DNA of 64,000 bases from Diphasiastrum complanatum (lineage: Eukaryota > Streptophyta > Lycopodiopsida > Lycopodiales > Lycopodiaceae): positions 53,719,944-53,783,943 of the forward strand of contig CM055095.1 in NCBI GenBank assembly GCA_029204225.1, read 5' to 3'. The position numbers were made by a program, and so were the translations under genes. Shown in pieces: positions 42,257 to 53,146 of the stretch; within the stretch, counting starts at the first letter, position 1, and every line of letters starts with the position of its first letter. A model generated the notes under the pieces. That model had not been told where the DNA came from. It searched no databases and was given only the letters and a program-made list of their open reading frames with translations.

Positions 42257-45200
42257 CTAATGTGGATCAAGCATCGATCTTGAGATAAGTCTAAGATTAG
42301 ATCTATGCTTTGAAAAGGCACTTTTGCAAAGTGGCTTTGTGAGAAGATCAGCAATACATGAAGATGTGTCGACATGTTCCAAGTTGATTTCACCTCCAAT
42401 GAGCTTTTCCCTTACAAAATGGTGTGCCACTTCTATATGCTTGCCTCTTGCATGAAAAATAGGATTGTTTCCAAGAGCTTGGGCCGATATGTTGTCACAT
42501 TTGATCAAGGGAAGATCATCCTCTTTGATACACTTTAGCTCCATGATTAACCTCTTGATCCAAAGCACCTCTTTAGTTGTTGTAGTGAGTGCTTTGTACT
42601 CGGCCTCACAAGAAGATAGAGATATGGTATCTTGCTTCTTTGAAAGCCAAGACACAAGATTGCCTCCAAGAAAGATAGTATATGCATTAATGGACTTTCA
42701 ATCCATTTTATCACTTGCAAAATCGGAATCCGAATAGCCAACAATGGTTAGATCTTCATTCTTGTACAATAAACCATAATCTTGAGTAGAAGACACATAT
42801 GTTAGAACTCTCTTGGCCATTTTCCAATGTTGGATCTTAGGATCTTGCATAAATTGACTCAATTTGTGCACACAATAGCTCAAATCGGGTCTAGTGATAG
42901 TAAGCCAAATTAAAGAGCCTATAAGACTCCTATAAAGTGTGATGTCCCCAAAGGATCTTTCACAACCTTTAATAGGATCTTTTACATGTTGCTCCATGGG
43001 AGTATCTATGCCTTTACAATTTTGCATATTGAATTTTCTCAACATAGAAAAGACATATCTAGATTGACAAATAAAAGCATACTCTTCATGAAAATCAATC
43101 TCAAGGCCTAAAATGTAATGGCTCTCTCCTAGATCTTGCATTTTAAATTCTCTTCATGATGCTCTTTAGTTTCTTGAACTAGCATCAAACAACTTCCACT
43201 AAGAATAATGTCATCTACATAGATTAGAAGAATGACAATATTACTACCATCAAACTTTAAGTACATAGAAGGATCATAGTCACTAAGCACAAATCCTAAT
43301 AAAAGTAGAAAGTTGTTGAGTCTTGAATACCATGATCTAGGTGATTGCTTCAAGCCATAAAGACTTCTAAATAGCAAACACACCTTAGATTTATCCTTGA
43401 TAAATCCTTGAGGTTGTTCCATGTACATCTCCTCCTCAAGATAGCCATTCAAAAAAGCGTTGGAGACATCAAGTTGATACAATTTCCACTTAAAAAACAA
43501 GGCAAGAGAGACTATGATTCTTATTGTCACCATCTTTGCTACAGGAGCAAAGGTTTCTTCATAGTCAAGGCCATATATTTGTGCAAAGCCTTTAGCACAT
43601 AATCTTGCCTTGTACTTGTTGATGGAGCCATCATGATTGTACTTGATCTTGAACACCCACTTGCATCCAATGATATGCATGTTAGGTGGTGGATCTACTA
43701 GCTCCCATGTGTGGTTGGTGATCAAGGCATCATATTCAATCTTCATGGACTCATACCACTCCTTGGTATTGAAGGCTTCTTGGACATCTTTGGGCTCCTC
43801 ATGAGAAACAAAATAAGCATAAGTGGAATCAAGATCCACTTGTTTTCCTTTGTCATCATAAGTGAGCCTCTTAGGCTCGGATCTCTCCCTCATGGATCTT
43901 CTAGGAGTGAAAATCCGAGGACTTCCATCTTCAAATCTCGAATCCTCCATATGTTGATTGTCTTCAATAACAAAAGGTGATACATTTTGAGGTTGCTTGA
44001 TCTCGGCCCCTTCAGGATTGTACTTTTCTTCTTCATGAAAAACTACATCTCTACTTTCAATTACTTTAGAAGTAGAGAGCATGTAGATTCGATAGGCTTT
44101 CTTGTTGGATGAATATCCAACCATTACTCCTTTGTTTGCACATGGATCATCCTTCTTTCTCGTTTCCAAGGGAATATGGACAAATCATATGCATTCAAAT
44201 ACTCTAAGGTGATCAACCTTAGGTTTTTTCAAATAGAGTGTTTCATATGGTGACTTTCCTTCAAGTGCAACATGAGAGTGTCCATTGCAAAGATAGTTTA
44301 AAAAATTGATGGCCTCACCCCAAAAGTCTTTTGGCAAGGATGCCTCAATTCTAATGGTTTTGGCACATTCACACAAGGTTCTATTCTTTCTTTCAGCCAC
44401 CCCATTTTGAGATGGTGTATATGCACAAGAAAACTCCCTTTTAATGCCTTCAAGCTCACAATAATCATGAAATTTATTGAAAGTGTACTCACCACCTCCA
44501 TCACTTCTAAGAATCTTGATTTCGTATGAAAATTGCTTTTCAACTAGAGCTTTGAACTTTAGGAAATAGTCAAACACCATAGACTTTGAAGCTAGAAGAT
44601 ATAACCAAGTAAATCTAGTGAAATCATCAATGAAAGTTACAAAGCAAATAGCACCACCCTTGCTCTTTAAAGATGATAAGTGCACATCCGAGTGTATGAG
44701 CTCCAACGGATGTGTAGTCTTGATAGATGACTTTGAAAAAGGCTTCTTATGAGACTTAGATATGGCACAAGCCTCACATGGTTTGAAATTCTTGGAGATA
44801 AGATTAGGCAAGCCAATAGCTTTGGCTTTCTTGACCATGGACACCATAGAACTATAGTTAGGATGTCCCAACCTTCTATGCCATAGTTCCTCCAAAGAAA
44901 TATGAGAAGCAAAAGCACCATCACAAGAGTTAGCATACTCTTTGGGATCAAGCTTGTAGATTCCACCATATCTAGACCCAAATGCAAGGATCTCATCATG
45001 CTTCTTGATTGTACATGTATCAACATTGAAATTCACATCTAGTCCACTATCAAACAATTGCCCAACACTAATAAGATTTTTTGTTAACTTAGGAGCAAAA
45101 AGTACTTTAGATAGAGAAAGAACTTTTGATGAAGAAAGCTTTAGGGGAATAGTCCCTATGCCTTCAATAGCACACTCATGATCATTTGCTGTGTAGATGG

Positions 45201-45258
45201 ACTTCTTGGCTCCTTCATAAGGTGACATGGATGAGAAAGAATGCTTGGAACTACACAT
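42257..45258 (-). pseudogene. Copia-8 protease end-integrase-RT-RNase H polyprotein, nearly readable
   Basis: Reading right to left: a protease tail (HMCSSKHSFSS) and GAG-pre-integrase ELWHRRLGHPNYSSM come first. The integrase core follows: LIHSDVH, TFIDDFTRFTWLY, RSDGGGEYTF, SPSQNGVAERKNRTL, giving D-D-E. RT covers 44169-43129 (NHTWELVDPPPNMHIIGCKW, YGLDYEETFAPVAKM, LYGLKQSPRSWYSRL, LIYVDDIILSGS). RNase H ends at DLLTKPLCK and the TAG at 42257. Breaks: in-frame TGA at about 44185 (from a Cys codon) and at about 42695 (probably from CGA), and a frameshift near 43140. Gag is absent. It is the youngest-looking pol in the window. Confidence 0.9.
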
Positions 45259-45261
45259 ATG

Positions 45262-45770
45262 TGAGGAACAAGAAATATTATTGTGTTACAAGCAAGATCT
45301 GTCAACAAAACATGAAACTAAGCACAATAAATGCCTCAACTCGGCTAGAGAGAGAATATGAAAGTACAAAACTCGAGTAGAGAGAGAGGGCACAAAGAGC
45401 TTAGTCTCCAAATTTGCATTACACACAAATTTCATCATCCTCTCAATGAGAGTACATCACATATATATAGATCCATGGACTCTCCTCCTACTTTGAGTTG
45501 AATTGGAGTTATGAATCCACCTCTCAAGCTATCTAGACTTATTCAAGCCACCTCACTATGTCTAATTGTGCCACCTAGTCTTTTCATGTATTAAATGTGG
45601 CATGCAAAGTACAAATGGCAATTCCTATGGTTGCTCGACTTTCTACTTCTACCTTTTTGAATATTTTATTCTAAGATGGGTCTTTACTAAGCCAAAAGAG
45701 TTTAATTCATCTTTGGCATTTTTAGGACCCCTACTTACAACATTAGATAGATTTTTCCAATATTTTGACA
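45262..45770 (-). repeat. Copia-8 5' LTR, inner part deleted
   Basis: About 509 bp matching 41735-42238. The outer end is intact; the inner end is fused directly to protease-coding sequence. The rest of the LTR, the PBS and gag were therefore removed by a deletion. Confidence 0.8.
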
Positions 45771-45828
45771 GAAATTTCATGTTGGCCTCAAAATCGCCAA
45801 AATAGATCAACTAAACTAGTTGAATTTT
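45771..45828 (-). repeat. Fragment of an LTR end
   Basis: It ends AACTAGTTGAATTTTTCACA, resembling the end of the Copia-3 LTR (AACTAGTTGAGTCTTTCACA at 14686-14705). It is probably what remains of an older LTR that hosted Copia-8. Confidence 0.5.
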
Positions 45829-47336
45829 TCACACGGTCCAGATTTCTACCAAAATCACACGATCCAGACCATTGATCTGAGTGAGGCATGATTTAATGAA
45901 CCTTGTGTGTTATGTGTGCTGATGGCATGCCTTGTGGCTACTAAAACCCTTGGAGAACTAAGCTCCCAGGTTCCTTGGCAGCATTTGAGTTGCTCCACAC
46001 GTTTTATTCTTTCTTTCTAGGCAAACCATTCCACAAGAGTTTCAAATAGATTTGGCATCTCAGTTGGAAAGACTGTGAATGTCCCTGTCTAAAATGTTTT
46101 ACTTATAAGCCCTTCACTGGAAGCACGGATTTTAGCTCAATCAAATGCTCTAGTCAATATTGGCCTACTGATTCTAAGTGCTTTGATAGTTTACACGTCC
46201 AATTTGGTGCAAAAAGTACCATTTTGGAAGAATAAAAAAGTGTAGCTTTTCTTTTCAAGCGTCCTAAAGTTGCATTTGAATAAAATTTGCTTTATAAAAC
46301 AAGAACATTGTGGCATACCATAATATACGATGATACTAATGGTGTTTATGTTCATTAACGAACACTCTTATTTTATTCTTTAGCTCATACCCCACTTTGG
46401 ATGAAACATTACTTGCATGTATGACCAAGACTTAATGTACCTATCATTTACTATAGCTTGCCTTCAAACTTTTAGGCATCTCTTCTAATGTTGACTTTTT
46501 CACAGACTACATTGACCAACTTAAACACATAATCTTGCCTTTGCAAGGCAAGAGAAACAAATTCAAGTGAATTGTGCTAAGGGAGGCAACACAATTTTTT
46601 GTTGTGAAAAAGCAAAAATTGAATTTATGATGAGTGAAAATTAGAGTGTTGAGCTATATGCATGCAAGAGTGGCCACATGAGGTCTTTTAGAGCCCAGTT
46701 CCTAGCTATGCACAAGGAATTGGTTGGAAGAGCTAAGCTAGTTCCTAGCTATGCAATAATGCACTCATTGGCTATGATAGTAAAACCATGAACTCATTTT
46801 TTTGGGAGTGCCATGAGCCAAGCTTACAATTATGCACCATGTGCCAATTTTTGACACCATTGCACAATGGCACTCTAATGTGAAACCTCTAAGATACTCC
46901 TACAATTCTCAAACTCACTCTTAACACACTGTTGGGTGTTTATGGTGATTTCACACACGGGGGAACATTGATTTTATGTTATATATCACTTTTGATTATA
47001 GTGAACCTCATAACAAGTCATTCTGAAGTCCCCAAGGAGTGGGAAGTTGTTTTTAAAATCAAGTACTTTGGTTGTTTCAAGAGACTACCACGGTTCTTAA
47101 CTAGAGAGTTGAACAAACACGAAAATAATAAAGAATGGATCATAGAACAAACCAACCCAACGAAATTAGATTGACTACATCTAGCCTTGAGCTATGGCCC
47201 TTAGAGCACGTCCCCATGTCGAGGAAACACAAAATTGTGAGTTGAGGGCATTGAGAAGGTGGGTAGCAAGCTCACAATTGTAGAAGCACAAAATTCAATC
47301 AAAAGTTGGATATGTTAGTATTGGAAACTATGGTCA
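45829..47336. other. No gene recognised
   Basis: AT-rich sequence. The short ORF at 46932-47174 has no recognisable feature. No repeats with clear boundaries were found. Confidence 0.4.
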
Positions 47337-47678
47337 AATATTTGGACATCGTTTTCAGGTGGGTTGTTTGTGGGCCTAAATAGCATCCGTTGATTGAATT
47401 GCCATGGCATGTTTTGTTTGGCAGAGGCTGTAGTTATATGATATTTGACCATAGTTTTCAGGTGGGTTGTTGTTTTACAGGTTGGTTGGTCCTAAATAGC
47501 ATTCATTTTAGCATCGGTTTAATTTCCATGGCATGTTTTGTTTGGCTGAAGCTGTAGTTATGTTGATATTTGACCATAGTTTTCAGGTGGGTTGTTTTAC
47601 AGATTGCTTGGTCGTAAATAGCATTCATTTTAACATCCGTTTAAATGCTATGGCATGTTTTGGCTGTAGTTATGTTGA
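47337..47678. repeat. Three tandem units of ~104-125 bp
   Basis: Units starting at 47337, 47441 and 47566 share ATATTTG(A/G)C.ATAGTTTTCAGG, CTAAATAGCAT(C/T)C and GCATGTTTTG...GCTGTAGTTAT. Function unknown. Confidence 0.8.
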
Positions 47679-47956
47679 AGTGGATAAAGCTGGTTAAGGC
47701 TTTCTGGGCGCTGACTTGCTTATTCTCATGTCGGAGCTGGTATGGTTTCTGTTTGTTGTAGAGCACAGAGATGATGACCAATATTCTCACGTTTGAGCTT
47801 GTTTCATTTTTATTTGTTGTAAAAACCCGCTTTTAGGTCAAAATGTCTGTCAAAACATGAACATTTTAGCCGTTTGTACAAACTAATAACTTCTGTTTCA
47901 ACATCTTTAACATCAGCTGTGTGCCTTACCTAGGTTTCCGTGCGCTTACCGTGCAG

Positions 47957-48355
47957 GAAACTCGTGCAGTGAGGATCATGGAGCTTGACACTCTGAGAGG
48001 TATGGTGTTATGATTTATCTTTTTCTTGGAGTCTATATAAATTTGTCTGCCGCTCATCACTAAGAAGTGGGTATTCTTCAGGCCTTATGCAAAACACCCT
48101 TTTAAGCTGGTTCAGTTAGAGCACTTTGATTTACTAGACTACATGTGCACTTAGCAGAATATGTGAAGCTAATTTTTTGTTGCAGGAATTATCATAGCCG
48201 CACTCGTGTTGTCCTAGAGTGCCCACATTTGCAAATCATGTAAAAGTTTTATTCTACCTTTGAATACTGCAGAGTGGACTGTCTTCGAACTTCTCACTGC
48301 CTGCACGAGTGCTCTTAGGACTAAACTGATTGTGAAGGATCATGCCGTAACCTGA
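47957..48355 (+). pseudogene. Two exon-like segments that splice in phase (unidentified)
   Basis: Segment 47957-47999 (after CCGTGCAG, before GTATGG) joins in phase to 48273-48355 (after ACTGCAG). The spliced frame reads ETRAVRIMELDTLREWTVF, then ELLTACTSALRTKL, and ends IVKDHAVT and TGA. An alternative block at 48186 (after TTGCAG) stops quickly. I recognise no family. It may be the 3' end of a gene fragment or chance. Confidence 0.25.
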
Positions 48356-48420
48356 AGATGGTCGTTATTTGTTAAGATGGAGGTGATGTATAGATTTAAT
48401 TTATCAGAGATTAATGATAC

Positions 48421-48553
48421 GTTGCTTCTCACATAACATTTAGGGACCAGGTGTTGAGAATAAGGTCATAGTTCTAGTCATCAATGACTGATTACATGTT
48501 GCTTCTCACATAACATTTAGGGTCCAGGTGTTGAGAACAAGGTCATAGTTCCT
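48421..48553. repeat. Tandem duplication, period 77 bp
   Basis: GTTGCTTCTCACATAACATT and the following ~35 bp (TAGGG(A/T)CCAGGTGTTGAGAA) occur at 48421 and 48498 with few changes. Confidence 0.85.
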
Positions 48554-48793
48554 AGGTATTTCAAATTAAGGAGATTCGAATCACATTTTGAACCGATTTG
48601 AATCGAACTCCTGCCAAATGATTCAGCAAAATTTTAAAAAGCTTTGAAATTCTTTAAAAAAATTGGCAAAAAAAAGGGTACTTTTGATTTTGTTTTTCTG
48701 GCACCTTATAAAAGGGATTTGAATTGTGAATTGACACAACCCTTCAAATTTTGATCCTTCAGAATTATGAATATGATATTTTTGCCTAAAACC

Positions 48794-49225
48794 ATAGAAT
48801 TAATGAACCGTGTACGGTTCACCACGGTTCTGAGAACCGTACAGTGAACCGTATGGTTCTCAGAAAATTTTAGCTGGAACCGTGGTGAACCGTATAGTTA
48901 ATTAATTTTTAGATGCCCTTCTTTTGCTATTTGTCAAAATTAATTACCAAAACCATCTTGTTCTGTATTATGTAATTACTAATCAATAACAAATCAGATA
49001 CTATCAATCACATATTTAACAATCAGATGTTCTGTAATTAATCTTATTTGTAAATGTTCTGTAAATGTTTTGTAATTGTTCTGTAATTAATCTGATCTGC
49101 CTTGGGAGGGGTTTTAATCAATTAATTAATAAATTAAATACTGGAACCGTACCACAGTTCATGAACCGTGGTACGGTTCATCCCACGGTTCCCAGGACCC
49201 ACGGTTCTGGGAACCGTGGGTTCTA
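48794..49225. mobile_element. MITE-like element with an 11-bp target duplication
   Basis: It is flanked by TGCCTAAAACC at 48783-48793 and 49226-49236. Ends ATAGAA...TTCTAT are inverted. Subterminal zones are filled with GAACCGT/ACGGTTC in both directions, able to form a long foldback. The middle is AT-rich and non-coding. A duplication of about 9-11 bp would suit a Mutator-type transposase; assignment is tentative. Confidence 0.7.
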
Positions 49226-49236
49226 TGCCTAAAACC

Positions 49237-52200
49237 GATATACCTAATTTATTTAATGCTTTGATTGATCGTCATGTAAAAGCTGACATATATTACACAT
49301 GCTGGTATTCTGGATGACCTTCTAAGAAGAATTTATAGCTCTGGAGCTGATATTAGATTCTTCTCAACTTACAAACATGAGATTGAGAATGGATGCTTTT
49401 GTTGACTCTTTTATTTAACAATTGAAAGCTGGGGTTTATATTGTTACAAAGCTAGGAGAGTGGTGATCTGCCTTCTACCAAGCAAATATACTCCATTTTG
49501 CTAAATTTTGAACTTGAAGCAAGAGATTTTAGAATCTTGCAACTAGATTGCTATGAAGCACAATGAAAAACTATTGTGCACTTAATCGTTATACACAACC
49601 ATTGATTCTCTTTATTCTATTGGCTCTACTTTTTATTCAAAATTCAAATTACAAGCAAGCCTAGTTGATAAAATGTAAATATTGTTTATTGTTTCTATGA
49701 GGACAACCAAGCCCCGAAGAGCGGTGCAGCGCTTGCACACGCCAGGGGCTCCCGCACTCAGGCACGGGCTCTCGGATGGCACAGATCCTTTGCTAAGCTG
49801 GGTACTTTCGTAAATATAGCATTGATATATGTCGTAACACATAGTCCATGTAGCACATAGTCCATGCTATGTATGATGGAGTTTATGAACATTGATATAT
49901 GTCATAACATGTAGTTAATGCTATGCATAATGGAGTTTATGATCTAAGATATTGCAATCAGACTCCCGTGAAGTTGAAAACTGCATGCCTTTTTTTGTTA
50001 TGTTGGGCACCATCCTAGAATTCTAACATGGATGTATTATTCTATCATATTTATGGACATGCAGTTCTTGTTTGAGATCTTCGTTGTGCAGGTTGTAGCC
50101 AGCTCGTTTCTACTAATTACTTTTATCTTCATTGGTCTGTTTTAAGTAGGATATTGATCAAGCTGAAACATGATTCTTTCATTGCTTTCTACAATTGTTT
50201 TTTCTCATTAGTGCTGGCTTTTGTCATGATTGAGTCTATCCTTCACCGTTGGAGAACTGATAGGAATTCTGTATGTTGGCCTTTGTATACTTGGATGCTG
50301 ATACTGTACGGATGCTGTAGCATTTAGTTCATGCTACATGATGAAGTTAATGGTGGGCAGGAGCACAATGATGTGAAGTTGTCCTCAAAAATGCATCAAA
50401 TAGTTTAGAAAGGATGGAGTTTAGAATGGGGAATTCAATCACGACTTTGATGATCTATATGAGGGAATCCTCAATGCTCCCTATTGCAGAAAACCATACT
50501 TTCTAGTCAAATTCTAAAGTCGAATAAAAATTCAAACCTCTCCCCTTGGGAGGTTCGACTCAGAAATCTCAGTTTTAAAATATGTTATGTGAAATTTCTC
50601 TTCTTGTTCCTCTTCTCCTTCTCCTCCTGTTCCTTTCCTCCCCACGTCCTCCTTAACTTGCCCCTCCATGTCCTCATCCTTTCCCGTTTGCTTCTCCTTT
50701 CTGCTTTTCTACCTTCTTGTGCTTGTTCTTGCTTGTGAAATGCAAATCAGGCTCCAGTTTTTAATGCTTGGGCCCATATATTCCAAGAACAATCAATTCA
50801 TTTCGATTTGAACTCATTTGCTCAGTTTGAATCATGAATCAACTTTGAGTGGATTTAATTTCAATAAATGCTGAAGACAAATATGTAAGTAGATTTGATT
50901 GAAGAACAGGTGAAAAAGATGAAGTTCCTAAAATTGGCAATCTTGGTGTGTGCCCTTTTGGAACCTTGTGTAAAGAATTTCATGCACTTGCTTCAACTAC
51001 TCACCCCAAGGAATTTAAAATTGTTGTCAGAACTTAAATTTGACCTCTATTGGAAATTCAAGTCAGAATTAGGGTAATCATGAAAATTAGGGTGTTTTTC
51101 CAAAACCCAGCAGTCTGATGCAAAAGCGGTGCCCATTCTAGAATATCTGACGCTTGAAGGAGCTCACTGTCTCTATGACCAAAAAAATTCTGTGACACCT
51201 AGTTGTGAGCAAAAGATCACAACATAATACAGATAGAGAGAACATGGCAAATGTACAGATTAACATGATGTAGAACAGAACTGAATGGCTATCTTTGCAA
51301 ATAATATGGTTCAAATAAACCGAATATACATTGAAGCTATGCCATATGAATCTCAAGCTATTGTTTAATTCAAAGGTTAATCTGAGACACTGAGCTGTTG
51401 ATATTGAATCTTTGAGGCATATTTATATAGTCCGAGGAATATGCCTACCTCTAAGGGTGCAATAATGGCCAAATAACCATTAATGTTAATAGTAAATTTC
51501 TAATTGTGACCAAGGGCCCAAGTTTCTGAATCACAATCTAATTTCAAAATATTAACTTGGTGGCAGAAGGGTGAAGGAGCTGCTGGACATATAGCTGTAC
51601 TATGTAGTTGCTATATTGTCTGAGCCGTACATGCTATGCATTCTTACTCACAATTGTGATAAGTACTAATCACTTTATGAGCTGTGACAAGGAAGAAGTC
51701 AGAACTTAAGTGAGTGCGGAGCTGTTGCCCAGCTACTAGTCACAAATTTTTGGCAAGGAAGTTCAAGTTTTGGATACAGACAAGATGCTAGTCTCATTTT
51801 CTGGGATAGTGTCAAGGACTGTTCAATACTCGTTCAACGGAGCCAAGAATACGTAATTGATGTTCCAGGTTTAACCTGCTACTTTAGCTCATGATTACTT
51901 TTATTTGGTAGAGTCTGCACTGGTTTAAAAATCACAGTTGACATGTTGAGATTCGAGTTTTTAAGCTCAGGAGTACTTGAATATCAAAAGCCAAAAATGA
52001 CAAGAAGACATAGGATGAAGTATTTATTCCACATGTTCGTGAGACATCAAAGAGGTTTTTGCGGAGGGCACATCAGATGTGCTTGTTCCCCATAATGAAA
52101 TGATACACTTCACTCCTGATTGGACCATCATTGGTTTCTTCCTTTGGTCTATGGTTATGGAACTCGGTTCCAATTTTGCTGCCGTTGGTTCATAAAAGAT

Positions 52201-52959
52201 TGCGCCTTTATTTCCATTATATTGAGCTACTACTTTTATAGACCCGAGAAAGATATTTCAACTTCTTCTAGTCAATTTTTTGATGTGCAGTTTCCTTTTA
52301 CTTAAGTAGCTTGTGTTTGATATTTGTGTCAAAATTTGTGAGTTAAATTTTTTCAAGCTGCAGCTTCTAATGTTCAAATGTGGTTCACGATATCTAGTCT
52401 CCCTTGAAGGAGATTTTTATGTTGGAACACCCTTAACATAGGAATACTAAGTTCCACAAATCAAAGTAGTAGCGTGACAATATGCATCTTGACATGTCAT
52501 ATTTTGTCTTACAAGGCATCAGACTTAGCCGATTATGATTATTCATGCCCTGTTGAAAAATTTTCAGCTTTGCTATTTCCTGATTTTTGTTGGAATGGTA
52601 GCTTCTTTGACTTTGTGAGGAAGCTATGATTTGTTTTTTTTACTTGCTATGATTTTAAGGTGGCTTTCTCAAAGACGATGCATCTGCCCATGAATGAAGC
52701 TATGAACTCATTTAGGCTCCAGCTGCTGGTGTAATTTATCTTTGACCAAGTTTAGTTTTTTTTCAGATGAATTTACATTTTCTAGTTCATGTAGGGCCTC
52801 TGTGAGTTGCTTTAAATTTTTCTGAAGTTATTTGGTATGGCATATAACAGAGGTCAACTATGCAACAATCGGTAAAACCCTTCCAAATGTGTAATATAGT
52901 AAAGCTTCATGTAGTTACAATCTGAGTTGATTTTTAAGTTTTACATTATAATTTGTTAG
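49237..52959. other. No gene recognised
   Basis: AT-rich, short ORFs only. A GC-rich patch at about 49690-49800 (AGCGGTGCAGCGCTTGC, GGGGCTCCCGCACTCAGGC) stands out and could be an old SINE or other insertion. A phrase around ATATGTC(G/A)TAACA(C/T) is repeated near 49826 and 49894. A CT-rich stretch lies at about 50590-50720. Confidence 0.4.
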
Positions 52960-52965
52960 CATTTG

Positions 52966-53140
52966 GCAAAGTTCCAGGTGCCGTGGGTGCCGTACAGGTG
53001 CCGTGAAAGTTCCACGGCACTTGTTTTTTTAATTTTTTTTTTAAGTCATTTTTAATGGAAAAAACTTTAAAAAAAAAAAAACCAAGTGCCGTACAACGGC
53101 ACGTGCCGTGGTACGGCACCTGTGCCGTGGAGTACTTTGC
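52966..53140. mobile_element. Foldback MITE, 175 bp
   Basis: Inverted ends GCAAAGTTCC / GGAGTACTTTGC, flanked by CATTTG at 52960-52965 and 53141-53146. TGCCGTG/CACGGCA repeats on both arms give a long hairpin around a T-rich/A-rich loop. Non-coding. Confidence 0.7.
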
Positions 53141-53146
53141 CATTTG

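Noticed and set aside
50484-50738. Small hydrophobic protein (84 aa)
   Set aside because: It comes from a CT-rich tract coding Leu/Ser/Phe, with no conserved features.
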